Source: Streptomyces sp. SirexAA-E (GTDB taxonomy: Bacteria; Actinomycetota; Actinomycetes; Streptomycetales; Streptomycetaceae). From it: a stretch of 64,000 bases of DNA. Both the position numbers and the translations under genes were made by a program. The stretch lies in NCBI RefSeq assembly GCF_000177195.2, contig NC_015953.1, positions 6,324,001 through 6,388,000 of the forward strand, in the 5' to 3' direction. Below the pieces are notes generated by a model, which was not told where the DNA came from, made no database searches, and worked only from the letters and a program-made list of their open reading frames with translations. This document shows, one piece after another, positions 23,271-31,797 of the stretch (its first letter is position 1; every line of letters starts with the position of its first letter).

Positions 23271-23984
23271 TCAGGCTCCCTTGAGCAGCAGCGACTTGCG
23301 GCTGGTGAACTCCGCGTTCGCCTGGTCGTAGTCGTCCGGGCGTCCTATGTCCAGCCAGTACCCCTCGAAGTCGTAGGCGTGCGGCGGATCCTGAGTCTTC
23401 AGCAGGTCGAGCACGAGCTCGTCGAAGCCCAGCGGGAGGCCCGGGGTGTAGGAGTCCAGGGTCGCCCGCGAGAGACCGTAGACGCCCATGGAGACGCGGT
23501 AGTCCATGCTGGGCTTCTCGGTGAACGCGACCACCCGGCTCTCGTCGGTGGTCAGCACACCGAAGTCGATGTGCACCTTGCGGGCGTACGTGGCGATCGT
23601 CAGCGGGGCCCCCGACGCCCGGTGCCGGCGCAGGACGTCGGCGTAGTCGAGATCGGTGAGGACGTCACCGTTCATCACGAGGAACGACTCCGGAAGTCTC
23701 TCGCGCATCGTGAGCAGGGGCCCCATCGTACCGAGCGGGCTCTCCTCGGTCGCGTAGTCGATGTCCAGGCCCCACTGGGAGCCGTCGCCGACGTAGGCGC
23801 GGATGATCTCTCCCAGGTGGCCGATCGCGAGGGTGCAGCTGGTGAAACCGGCGTTGGCGAGCTGCCGCAGCACGATCTCCAGGATCGCGTGCTGGTCACC
23901 GATCGGCACCAGGGGCTTGGGCAGCGCGGTGGTGTAGGGCCGCAGCCGGACGCCTTTGCCACCGGCCAGGATCACTACGTGCAT
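23271..23984 (-). CDS. Sugar-1-phosphate nucleotidyltransferase
   Basis: 237 aa. ATG 23984 is preferred over an in-frame ATG at 23996 because GGAGGA lies 5 nt before it. The NTP-transferase signature VILAGGKGVRLRPYT is present, along with LPKPLVPIG, VMNGDVLTDLDY for metal binding and FTEKP. It is short (a single catalytic domain without a left-handed helix acyltransferase), like the enzymes that make GDP- or UDP-activated unusual sugars (RfbA/RmlA/PtmE-like). It should make the activated sugar that feeds the dehydratase. Confidence 0.88.
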   Translation of the reverse strand: MHVVILAGGKGVRLRPYTTALPKPLVPIGDQHAILEIVLRQLANAGFTSCTLAIGHLGEIIRAYVGDGSQWGLDIDYATEESPLGTMGPLLTMRERLPESFLVMNGDVLTDLDYADVLRRHRASGAPLTIATYARKVHIDFGVLTTDESRVVAFTEKPSMDYRVSMGVYGLSRATLDSYTPGLPLGFDELVLDLLKTQDPPHAYDFEGYWLDIGRPDDYDQANAEFTSRKSLLLKGA

Positions 23985-24028
23985 GGGTTCCTCCATCGTC
24001 GACGTGGTGCGTGGTCGTGCCGGACGGG

Positions 24029-25030
24029 TCAGACGTTGTAGATGCCGGTCTTGTAGCGGGCCAGGTTGGCCGGGTCCTGGAAGAAGGCGGCCGTGCGCGC
24101 GAGCCCGTCCTCCAGGTCGTGCGCGGGCGCCCACCCGGTGGTCTCCCGCAGCCGGGTCGCGTCCGCGACGAGCCGCATCACCTCGGAGGCCGCGGGGCGC
24201 ACCCGCTCGGCGTCCTCACGGACGTCCACCTCGGTGCCCGTCACCTTGCCGATCAGGACGACCAGGTCGCCGACGGATATCTCGCCGCCCGTCCCGGCGT
24301 TGAAGGTCCGGCCCACCACCCGCTCGGCGTCGGCCGTACCGACGGCGAGGAAAGCCCGCGCCGTGTCCCGGACGTAGGTGAAGTCACGGGTCGGCCGCAG
24401 ATCGCCGAGGGTGATCGTGCGCTCCCCGGCGGCCAGTTGGCCGATGACCGTCGGGATGACGGCCCGCATCGACTGCCTCGGCCCGAAGGTGTTGAACGGC
24501 CGCAGCGTCACCACCGGGGTGGAGAAGCTGGCGTGGTAGCTGTCGGCCAGCCGGTCCGCCCCCGCCTTCGACGCGGCGTACGGGGACTGGGTGTGGATGG
24601 GGTGGTCCTCGGTGATCGGCACGGTCTGCGCGGTGCCGTACGTCTCGCTGGTGGACGTGTGCACGAGGCGCGGGGTGCCCAGGGCGCGTACCGCCTCCAG
24701 GACGTTGAGCGTGCCCGTGACATTGGTGTCCACGTAGCTGTGCGGTGCCCGGTAGCTGTACGGGATCGCGATGAGCGCCGCCAGGTGGTAGACGCAGTCG
24801 GCCCCTTCGGCGAACCCGCGCACCGAGCCGGGGTCCCGCACGTCGCCCAGGACGATCTCGACCTCGGCGAGCACCTCCTCGGACAGGGTCTCCAGCCAGC
24901 CGTACGAGGAGAAGGAGTTGTACTGCGCCATGGCCCTCACCCGGTGCCCGGCGGCCACGAGGGTCTCGACGAGGTGGGAGCCGATGAATCCCTCGGCTCC
25001 GGTGACGGCGGCGAGCGGTGTGGAGGTCAA
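24029..25030 (-). CDS. LegB-like NAD-dependent sugar-nucleotide 4,6-dehydratase
   Basis: 333 aa. The start is placed at TTG 25030, with AAAGGA about 9 nt upstream and the fold beginning at once (AAVTGAEGFIGSHL); the in-frame ATG at 25084 would add a proline-rich, unconserved lead. Motifs: YNSFSSYGWLETL, LGDVRDP, HLAALIAIPYSYRAP, THR-rich VHTSTSETYGTAQ, catalytic SPYAASK, FNTFGPRQS, TRDFTYV. This set closely resembles LegB, the NDP-GlcNAc 4,6-dehydratase of legionaminic acid synthesis. It predicts a 4-keto-6-deoxy amino sugar as intermediate rather than plain UDP-GalNAc. Confidence 0.85.
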   Translation of the reverse strand: MTSTPLAAVTGAEGFIGSHLVETLVAAGHRVRAMAQYNSFSSYGWLETLSEEVLAEVEIVLGDVRDPGSVRGFAEGADCVYHLAALIAIPYSYRAPHSYVDTNVTGTLNVLEAVRALGTPRLVHTSTSETYGTAQTVPITEDHPIHTQSPYAASKAGADRLADSYHASFSTPVVTLRPFNTFGPRQSMRAVIPTVIGQLAAGERTITLGDLRPTRDFTYVRDTARAFLAVGTADAERVVGRTFNAGTGGEISVGDLVVLIGKVTGTEVDVREDAERVRPAASEVMRLVADATRLRETTGWAPAHDLEDGLARTAAFFQDPANLARYKTGIYNV

Positions 25031-25159
25031 CGTGACCGTTCCTTTCGGTGGTGGTGAGAACCGGGGCCGCCGTGCCGGCGGCACGAGGGGTGCGGGCGCG
25101 CGTGCCCCGTGGAGCCCGGGACCCGTCCGCCGCGCCTGGCGGGCGGGTGGTGGCAGGGT

Positions 25160-26536
25160 TCAGGCGTGGGCCGAGGGCCGCCCCAGGGTGCGCAGGGCAC
25201 ACACCCCCAGCACCACAGCGGCCGTCCCGTGACAGAGGGACAGGACGAGCAGGTCCCGCCCCGGGCCGATCAGGGTGAACGCGCCCACCGCACCGGCCGC
25301 CGCCAGGCACACCACGGCCGGTACCCACGCCGTCCCGAACGCCTGGAGCAGCAGGGCGGTCCACAGCGTCGCCGCGATCAGCAGCAGCCCCACCGGCTCG
25401 GCGCCGGTCAGCAGCGCGGCGGGCACCAGGGGCGAGAGGTAGGCGAACAGACAGAGCAGGAGGATCCCCGCGGAGCGCAGCCGGAACCCGGCCGGAGTGG
25501 CCGTCGCCCGCAGGGCCGCCACGGACATCCCCCGGAACCGGTACAGCAGCCACTCGGCGAGCCCCATGCTCACGGTCAGCACCACCACCGCGTACGGCTG
25601 GTGCCGCCCCTCCAGCAGCACCAGCACCCCGGCGCCCAGACCGAACAGGCCGTAGGGCAGCGAGAGCACCGGCCGCGGCCGGGCGGCCCCGGGGGCCGGC
25701 GCGGTGGCGAGCGGGCCGGTGAGGGCCCAGCCGGCCGCGACGGCCGTCCCCACGACCGACAGCAGCGGTATCCCGGCCCGCGCCAGCGCCCCCGGCTCCC
25801 ACCACGGCAGCGCCGCCGCCACCGCGACGACCGGGACGAGCGCGGCCAGCAGCAACCGCTCCCGCCCCAGCACCAGCAGCACACCGGCCCCCGCCAGATA
25901 CACCGACTGACCGGCCACGAAGAGGGCCGTCGGCCCCGACCCGGCCACCACCGTCCCGGCGGCCGTCGCCAGCACGGCACCCAGCGGAGCCCCCACCAGC
26001 AGGGTCCGGCCGCACTCCCGGGGCCCCGAGGCCAGCCGCAGATAGGCCCGGTGGCCCAGCGCCTGGCCCCAGGCCCAGGAGACGAGGCCCGCCACGACCA
26101 GCGCGGCCACGCCCCTGCCGGTCGCCCACAACGGCCCGGTGAGCAGGTGCGCCAGCCCCGGAAGGGCGAACAGCGCCCCGCGCAGGGCGCACCGGACGTG
26201 GTCGGGCCGCCACGGGTCGGCCGGCCGCGGCGGCTCGGGGAAGCTCCGGGGCACCCGCTCGTGGAGGGCGGCGGCCAGTGAGAACAGGTCCGGGTGCCCG
26301 TAGGTGTCCCGGACGACCTCCGCGGCCAGCCCCTCCGACTCCAGCAGCGCGGCGACCTCGTACGGGTGTACGGCCGGGCCGATGCGGTCGGTCAGCTCGG
26401 CGGCGAGCGCGTCGACCGCGTCCTGGTGGGCGCTCCGGCCGGGCAGACGCAGGGCGATGGTCCGGTCGTCGGCCAGCCGCAGCGCCAGCGTGTCGTCCGC
26501 CGCGCCGCCGGGTTCCAGTGCCAGCGGCCCGCTCAT
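25160..26536 (-). CDS. 12-TM membrane protein with soluble N-terminal domain, polysaccharide operon
   Basis: 458 aa from ATG 26536, overlapping the glycosyltransferase stop by 4 nt. Residues 1-115 are soluble and mixed alpha/beta, with ALRLADDRTIALRLPG then an acidic helical part ending near HERVPRSF. After that I count twelve hydrophobic segments to the C-terminus. No family was recognised. Its place next to a PelF-like glycosyltransferase, length and TM count match what PelG (a 12-TM flippase-like exporter) does in pel operons, but I see no sequence similarity to PelG. The inferred role is polymer export or a synthase platform. Confidence 0.8.
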   Translation of the reverse strand: MSGPLALEPGGAADDTLALRLADDRTIALRLPGRSAHQDAVDALAAELTDRIGPAVHPYEVAALLESEGLAAEVVRDTYGHPDLFSLAAALHERVPRSFPEPPRPADPWRPDHVRCALRGALFALPGLAHLLTGPLWATGRGVAALVVAGLVSWAWGQALGHRAYLRLASGPRECGRTLLVGAPLGAVLATAAGTVVAGSGPTALFVAGQSVYLAGAGVLLVLGRERLLLAALVPVVAVAAALPWWEPGALARAGIPLLSVVGTAVAAGWALTGPLATAPAPGAARPRPVLSLPYGLFGLGAGVLVLLEGRHQPYAVVVLTVSMGLAEWLLYRFRGMSVAALRATATPAGFRLRSAGILLLCLFAYLSPLVPAALLTGAEPVGLLLIAATLWTALLLQAFGTAWVPAVVCLAAAGAVGAFTLIGPGRDLLVLSLCHGTAAVVLGVCALRTLGRPSAHA

Positions 26537-28173
26537 CCCGCCACGCTCCCGACGACGGGACCGGGCGCCGCGCCGGGACCCGGCGGCGGGGCGCCGACGG
26601 CGGTCGACGCGAACGCGGCCGAGGGGCCCGGACCGGTGGCGGTGTCCGCGAACGCCGCGCGGTGCCGGCCCGCGTGGCGCCTCTTCGTGGCGGACGCCGC
26701 CGGGGCGGATTCGGGCGGGTGGACCGCCGTCCGCGCCCGCGACAGCTCCAGGTAGACCGAGCGGAACGTGTCCACGGTCTGCCGCAGGGTGAACTGCTCG
26801 ATCACCCTCAGCCGGGCCGCCTCGCCCATCCGCCGCCGGCGTTCCCGGTCGCCCAGCAGCTCCAGGGCGGCCGCGGCCATCGCGGCCGGGTCGCGCGGCG
26901 GCACGACGAGCCCGCTGTCGCCGACGGCCTCCCGGACCCCGCCGACGTCCGTCGAGACGGTGGCCCGCCCGCAGGACATCGCCTCGATCAGTGTGAACGG
27001 GAACCCCTCGCTGATGCTGGACAGCATGACGACGTTGCCGGCCGCGTAGGCGTCCGTGATGTCGTCCACCCGGCCTTCGAACGTGACCGCGTCCGCGTGC
27101 CCGAGCCCGGCGGCCAGCGTCTCGCACCGCTGCCGGTAGGCCTCCCCGCCGCGCGGTGTGCCCCCGAACAGCCGCAGGCGCGCGGCGGGCAGCCGTTCGC
27201 GCACCAGGGCGAAGGCGCGGATCAGGGTCTCCAGGTCCTTGATCGGGTCGACCCGGCCGGCCCAGCTCAGCGTGGGCACGTCGGGCTCCGGACCGGCCGG
27301 CGGGAAGGCCGCCGGGTCCACGCCGTTGTAGACCGTACGGATCAGCCCGGGGTCGGCCCCGCCCTGTTCCTCCCACAGCCGGTTGTAGCGGTTGCCCGGG
27401 GTGATCAGGGCGGCCTTCCGGTAGGTCTCCTCGGCGAGCAGCCGGAAGAAGCCGAGGACGACCGCCTTGACGGGCCAGCGGTAGGGGGCGGTGCGGTAGC
27501 CGAGGTACCGCTCGCGCAGATAGACGCCGTGCTCCGTCAGCAGCAGCGGCACACCGTGGCGTTCGAGCGCGGTGAGGCCCGGCAGCACGGCGATCCCGCC
27601 GCTCACCGCGTGGGCGACGCCGCTTCGGGGCGGAGCGGTGGCCAGGGGGCGCAGCGCGTGTTCGAGGAGGGTGGTGGCGGTGAGGGCGTCGTGCAGCGTG
27701 GGGCGGGCTTCCCGCACGATCAGCCCCGGCCGGTTCCACACCGAGGTGAGCACCGAGACCGCCCGGTCGCTTCGCAGGAAGGGGCTGAGCAGCCCGTCCC
27801 GCGCCGCCCCGGCCAACGTGTACAGGGCCGGGGCGAAGCCGTCCTCGGCGCACGGGTCGAGCAGGGCCGTGACGAACCGCTCGTAGGCGCCGACGAGCCG
27901 CCGCTCCTGCCGTCCGGTGGGCGGACGCCCTTCCGGTGCCGGCCCCCACATGGGGACGGAGCGGATGCGGGAGACCTGGGCGGGGATGTCCCAGACGACG
28001 GGTTCCCGGCCGGTGCCGGTGACCGCGACGACCTCGAACGCGATGTCGGGCATGCCCCGGACGATCTGGTCGCACCAGACGCTGACGCCGCCGTGGCTGT
28101 GCGGATACGTTCCTTCGGTGAGCAGGGTGACGCGGGCCGCGTGAGGCTGTCGCGAACCGTGGAGAACGTGCAT
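26533..28173 (-). CDS. PelF-like GT4 glycosyltransferase
   Basis: 546 aa. ATG 28173 has GTGGAG 6 nt upstream and is preferred to the ATG at 28188. PelF-type features: VTLLTEGTYPHSHGGVSVW at the N-terminus, LLLTEHGVYLRERYL, ITPGNRYNRLWEEQ, VYNGVDPAAF, WAGRVDPIKD and the GT4 EX7E motif in EGFPFTLIEAMSCG. The last 50 or so residues form a low-complexity tail not expected in PelF. PelF is the cytoplasmic polymerase of Pel polysaccharide, and fungal Gtb3 also contains a GT4 domain. It overlaps the 12-TM gene and is the likely polymerase of this operon. Confidence 0.88.
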   Translation of the reverse strand: MHVLHGSRQPHAARVTLLTEGTYPHSHGGVSVWCDQIVRGMPDIAFEVVAVTGTGREPVVWDIPAQVSRIRSVPMWGPAPEGRPPTGRQERRLVGAYERFVTALLDPCAEDGFAPALYTLAGAARDGLLSPFLRSDRAVSVLTSVWNRPGLIVREARPTLHDALTATTLLEHALRPLATAPPRSGVAHAVSGGIAVLPGLTALERHGVPLLLTEHGVYLRERYLGYRTAPYRWPVKAVVLGFFRLLAEETYRKAALITPGNRYNRLWEEQGGADPGLIRTVYNGVDPAAFPPAGPEPDVPTLSWAGRVDPIKDLETLIRAFALVRERLPAARLRLFGGTPRGGEAYRQRCETLAAGLGHADAVTFEGRVDDITDAYAAGNVVMLSSISEGFPFTLIEAMSCGRATVSTDVGGVREAVGDSGLVVPPRDPAAMAAAALELLGDRERRRRMGEAARLRVIEQFTLRQTVDTFRSVYLELSRARTAVHPPESAPAASATKRRHAGRHRAAFADTATGPGPSAAFASTAVGAPPPGPGAAPGPVVGSVAG

Positions 28174-28249
28174 GGATGGCTCCACCATCGGGTCTGTGGG
28201 GGCGTGCCGGTGTCCGGTGCCGGTCGGCACCGTCCGCGTGCGGGGTCGC

Positions 28250-30379
28250 TCAGCTCGTCGGTGCGAACGCGGCCGGCTCGGTGACCCCGGCGGGGACGGG
28301 GAGCGCGGGGACGGTGCTCGTCGGGCCCGCGATCCGGTCCGTGTCCGTGACCGGGGCGTCGGCCGACGTCGGCAGGGCGAGGGTCAGCGGCTGTGCGCCG
28401 GGCACCTTCCAGCCGGACACCTGGCCCGCGTACGCGTCGCCGAACGCGGCGGACCCCTCCGACGTGCCGGTCGGCATCGTCGCGGGGACGGCCACACCCG
28501 CGGGGGCGTGCACGGTCACCGCGGAGCCGATGCGGTACGCGGTGACGTCGCCGGCGTCGAGGGCCTGCCGCCACCGGAGGCGCCGCTGCATCTCGGCGCC
28601 GATGTCCTTCATGCGCGGGTTCACCAGCGGTGTGTCGTCGGCGAACAGTGCCGCGTACCCGTCGGTGACTCCGCTCAGCACCGGGTAGGCGATGCGGTCC
28701 TCGGCCAGGTTCGACTGGTGGATGAAGTGCGGCCGTGGGTCGTTGGCCAGGACGTGGCCCAGCGCGATCCGCGTCTCCAGCGGCACGATGTGGTCGGTGT
28801 AGCCGGTGGCCGGGTCCAGCGGCTCGGGCAGGCAGGTGGAGGTGGCGGGGTTGTCCTCGCAGATGCCGCTGCCGCCCTGGGCGCGGCTGGTGTAGATCCA
28901 GTTGTACTCGTCGACCTGCTCGGCCGCGCGGCCGGCGTTGTAGAAGACGTTCATCGGGTAGCGCGACACCGTGAGCGCGGGGCCCACCTGGCGCTGCCGC
29001 GGGTCACGGGAGTTGTCCGAGCCGATCCAGGTGATGCCGTTGTCGGCGAGGGCGCCCGCCAGGTTCGGGTTGTCCTCGGGCTGCTGCGGGTCGACCTTCG
29101 TACCGGAGTGCTCGCCGGTCACCAACTCGCCGTGGTGCAGCGGAAGTCCGGCCGCCTCGCCCCAGACACGGTTGGTGGCGATCTCGTCGGAGATCTCGGC
29201 GCGGGTGACCCAGGCGGTGCCCCCGCCGGGGGCGGTGGCGCACGTCCACGGGACCACGGTGGTGTCCTGGACGCAGCCGAGGAAGGCGTGCGTGTACGTG
29301 TGGTTGATCCAGCGGAACTCGTCACGGTCGGCGAGGAGGCGGTCGGCCAGCGCGTCGGTGCCGCCGTTCTCCGCGCGGTGGTCGACGCTGCCGACCCCGT
29401 TGTACGCCAGGTCCAGCGTCAGGCCGTGCGTGTCCTGCCACGCGGTGGCGTACGCGACGTCGTCCGGGTCCATCCGGATCGGATCGGGCTCCACGCTGCC
29501 GTCCGCGCAGTCGACGTCACCGGGCGTGCAGTTGAGCTCGGAGTTCCAGCGGTCGTCCGCGGCGAAGACGTCGTCGACGTGGACGGCGAAGTAGTTGTGG
29601 GAGGCCCCGAGGTGGGTGCCGCCGGTCATCCACTCGACGATGCCCCGCGCCAGCAGCCGGAACTGCTGCTGGTACCGGTTGTAGACGAACGTGACGACGA
29701 GTTCCCGCCGCCCGTCGTGCCGGTACTCGCCGACCAGCGAACCGCGGGCGCTTCGCCCGGGGATCGACGCGTCGACGTACGGGGTGAAGTCCGCGCCGTC
29801 GGCCGGGGTGGAGAGGAAGGCGTAGCTCTCGCCGACGGTCGGCGAGAGGTCCTCGAAGGGCACGTCACCGTCGAGGTAGCCGAAGGGACCCGCCAGCCCG
29901 GCCGGCGTCACCTCGGCCCGCAGGCCGTCCGCGCCGCCCGAGTAGCCGCCGTCGTCCGGGGTCTTCAGCCCCGCCTCCGGACGTGCGTAGGTGTAGGCGT
30001 CCACCTGCGGGATCGCGTACGTCCGCTCGTAGGAGGCGAGGGCGGCCATCTCGGCGGACCCGGCCGCGAACGGGTTGTCGTTGGGCAGGACCACGGCCTG
30101 GAACTTCGCGCGGTCCCGTCCCTCCACCGTGTCCGCCAGGAAACCGGCGTCGATCACCGGGCGGCCGGGGGCGGTCAGGTCGACCTCGGTGTAGGGCGTA
30201 CCGGCCGTGTCGAGCTCGGCGGCTATCGCGTCGGTCGCCGGGCCGCCGTCACTCACGACCAGGACCCGCAGATCGACGCGGGGCGGCGGGTCGGCCGCCA
30301 GTGCCTGTCCCGCCGGTAGAGCCAGCGAGGCCACGAGTGTGCCCACCGTGCACAAGGCCGCATACATCCTGCGCTTCAT
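28250..30379 (-). CDS. Secreted polysaccharide deacetylase, Agd3/PelA-like
   Basis: 709 aa from ATG 30379 with GGAGGGA about 8 nt upstream. The signal peptide covers residues 1-29 (ALPAGQALAA). An N-terminal Rossmann-like domain (about 36-130: LRVLVVSDGGPATDAIAAEL) is followed by a beta-rich part and then the deacetylase barrel. Metal ligands are visible: VHVDD (Asp269/270) and HTYTH (His360, His364), with a later His in FIHQSNL. This is the layout of fungal Agd3 (CE18) and of PelA without its hydrolase domain, enzymes that remove acetyl groups from GalNAc-rich polymers. It is the first gene of the operon; the glycosidase activity is on a separate gene at the other end (20671-21657). Confidence 0.85.
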   Translation of the reverse strand: MKRRMYAALCTVGTLVASLALPAGQALAADPPPRVDLRVLVVSDGGPATDAIAAELDTAGTPYTEVDLTAPGRPVIDAGFLADTVEGRDRAKFQAVVLPNDNPFAAGSAEMAALASYERTYAIPQVDAYTYARPEAGLKTPDDGGYSGGADGLRAEVTPAGLAGPFGYLDGDVPFEDLSPTVGESYAFLSTPADGADFTPYVDASIPGRSARGSLVGEYRHDGRRELVVTFVYNRYQQQFRLLARGIVEWMTGGTHLGASHNYFAVHVDDVFAADDRWNSELNCTPGDVDCADGSVEPDPIRMDPDDVAYATAWQDTHGLTLDLAYNGVGSVDHRAENGGTDALADRLLADRDEFRWINHTYTHAFLGCVQDTTVVPWTCATAPGGGTAWVTRAEISDEIATNRVWGEAAGLPLHHGELVTGEHSGTKVDPQQPEDNPNLAGALADNGITWIGSDNSRDPRQRQVGPALTVSRYPMNVFYNAGRAAEQVDEYNWIYTSRAQGGSGICEDNPATSTCLPEPLDPATGYTDHIVPLETRIALGHVLANDPRPHFIHQSNLAEDRIAYPVLSGVTDGYAALFADDTPLVNPRMKDIGAEMQRRLRWRQALDAGDVTAYRIGSAVTVHAPAGVAVPATMPTGTSEGSAAFGDAYAGQVSGWKVPGAQPLTLALPTSADAPVTDTDRIAGPTSTVPALPVPAGVTEPAAFAPTS

Positions 30380-30869
30380 GCTGTTGGTCCCTCCCCAGGG
30401 CGGAGACGCGCGGCGCTCGGCGAAGCGCGCCCGACTCCATGCGGGCGCCGGCGCCCCCCTCAGGTACCGGTCACTCGCTTCAGTCCCTCCATATCGTGAT
30501 GGGCCTATGAAGCTTTTGTGTGACTAGCGCGAAACGTGACGGAAAAACCGCAGGGGGTATCGAGGTGGGGGAGTGGGGGCGAACCGGCCGCCCTGATGTC
30601 TCGGCTCCGGGCCCGTGAGTCACCTCGGGCCGGGTGACGTGCGGGGACGTGGGTGGAGTGCGGGTGTGCGCGGGTGCGGGGCGAGCTGGGCGACTGCGGT
30701 CCGATGACCTGCTTTTTCCCCCATGCGGTGATCTGTTTCCAGACACCCCCAGCGGCTGAACGCCGGTGGCGGCCGGCCCGGGCGGAGTGCGCGGGCCGGC
30801 CGCCATCGGCCTACCTGGTGGTGCGGGTCCGGTCGGGACCCGGCCCATGTGCCGGTCGGACGGGCGGGG
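30380..30869. promoter_or_regulatory. Control region of the polysaccharide operon
   Basis: 490 bp without a convincing gene. The operon reading leftward starts at 30379, so its promoter should be within the first 150 bp or so (30380-30530, which includes an AT-richer patch around 30485-30555). No clear -10/-35 pair or regulator site was recognised. The rest is GC-rich and featureless to my eye. Confidence 0.4.
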
Positions 30870-31391
30870 TCAGGCGCAGAGCACGCGGGTCTCGGGGGTG
30901 TGGACAGGGCCGCCGGTGGCGTTCGCGCTGTCGCTGAACTCCGCGTAGTAGTACGAGTAGAAGCCGATGTCCCCGTTGCAGCCGGAGTCTTCCGCGATCT
31001 TCAGGGTCAGGGTGACCGTCCGGGTCTGACCGGGGGGCACGGTCGTGCCGTAGTTGCCGCCGAGGTTCGCGGGCCCGGTGCCCGAACAGGGGGTGCTGCC
31101 GGTGGCGGTGGCCAGGCTGCACCCGGTGAAGCTGTACTTCAGGTCGGGGCGCTGGGTGGTCAGCCAGGTCGGGTCGATCGTCTGGTGGACGAACCAGATG
31201 TCGTAACTCCGGTTGTTGGTGAGCGTCATCGACAGGTTCACCGTGCCGCCCGGCACGGTGGTGGCGGTGTCGGTGGTGAAGGTCAGCTCGGCCGGCTCGG
31301 CCGCGTTCGCCGCCGGGGCCAGGCCGAACAGGGCGAGGAAAAGGGCGAAGACGGAGGCGAGTCCCAGGCGTCTCATCTGTGTGCGTCGCAT
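30870..31391 (-). CDS. Secreted protein with Ig-like fold, unknown function
   Basis: 173 aa; ATG 31391 (ATG 31376 is a close alternative; neither has a strong ribosome binding site). A clear signal peptide ends at APAANA (about residue 30). The mature part is beta-rich (ELTFTTDTATTVPGGTVNLSMTLTNNRSYDIWF, then TVPPGQTRTVTLTLKIAED), the usual pattern of a bacterial Ig-like/CARDB-type domain, with four cysteines that could form two disulfides. It lies upstream of the polysaccharide operon on the same strand, 490 bp away, so it is probably transcribed separately. Confidence 0.8.
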   Translation of the reverse strand: MRRTQMRRLGLASVFALFLALFGLAPAANAAEPAELTFTTDTATTVPGGTVNLSMTLTNNRSYDIWFVHQTIDPTWLTTQRPDLKYSFTGCSLATATGSTPCSGTGPANLGGNYGTTVPPGQTRTVTLTLKIAEDSGCNGDIGFYSYYYAEFSDSANATGGPVHTPETRVLCA

Positions 31392-31797
31392 GGCCGGAGG
31401 CTATGAGAGCCGCGACGGGATCGTCTGCCGGTCGGCGGACCGTCCGTGCGACGCGGCCGGAAGTGTTCGTGGCGTGAAGGTCATGTGACGTCGCCTTCAC
31501 GAGATGATCTCAGGCGTGTTTCCGCACGACGCGGGGGTCCGGAGCCCGCCCGCCCCCTCACCCGCCGGCTGCCGCGCCCCCGGGCGGGCGGTGCCGAGGC
31601 AATGGCGCATACCGAACGCCCGTGACCCTCCGTGCCCGGCCGTGCGTGAGGCGTCGCCCACCGGCCGGGGAGCGCATCCCACGCGCCCCGACCCGCCCGC
31701 ACCACACCGGAAAAGAGCGCGTAGCCCCTCCGTAACACCCCTGCGGTCGAATGCCAGCGGTCTGGAAGCTTCCAGGCGGCGGCCGGCGAGGGCGACG
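31392..31797. promoter_or_regulatory. Divergent intergenic region
   Basis: 406 bp between the divergent secreted-protein gene and the next plus-strand gene. The only regular feature noted is the short palindrome GAGAT-G-ATCTC at 31501-31511. An open frame runs through most of it in phase with the downstream gene but has no ribosome binding site and a composition unlike protein. Confidence 0.35.

Noticed and set aside
21621..23284. Long plus-strand open frames across the sugar genes
   Set aside because: Arg/Ala/Pro-rich shadows of the minus-strand epimerase and spherulin-like genes.
25160..28075. A 971-codon fusion of the 12-TM protein with upstream sequence
   Set aside because: The upstream part is out of frame with the glycosyltransferase and unlike protein; ATG 26536 overlaps the glycosyltransferase stop as expected for translational coupling.
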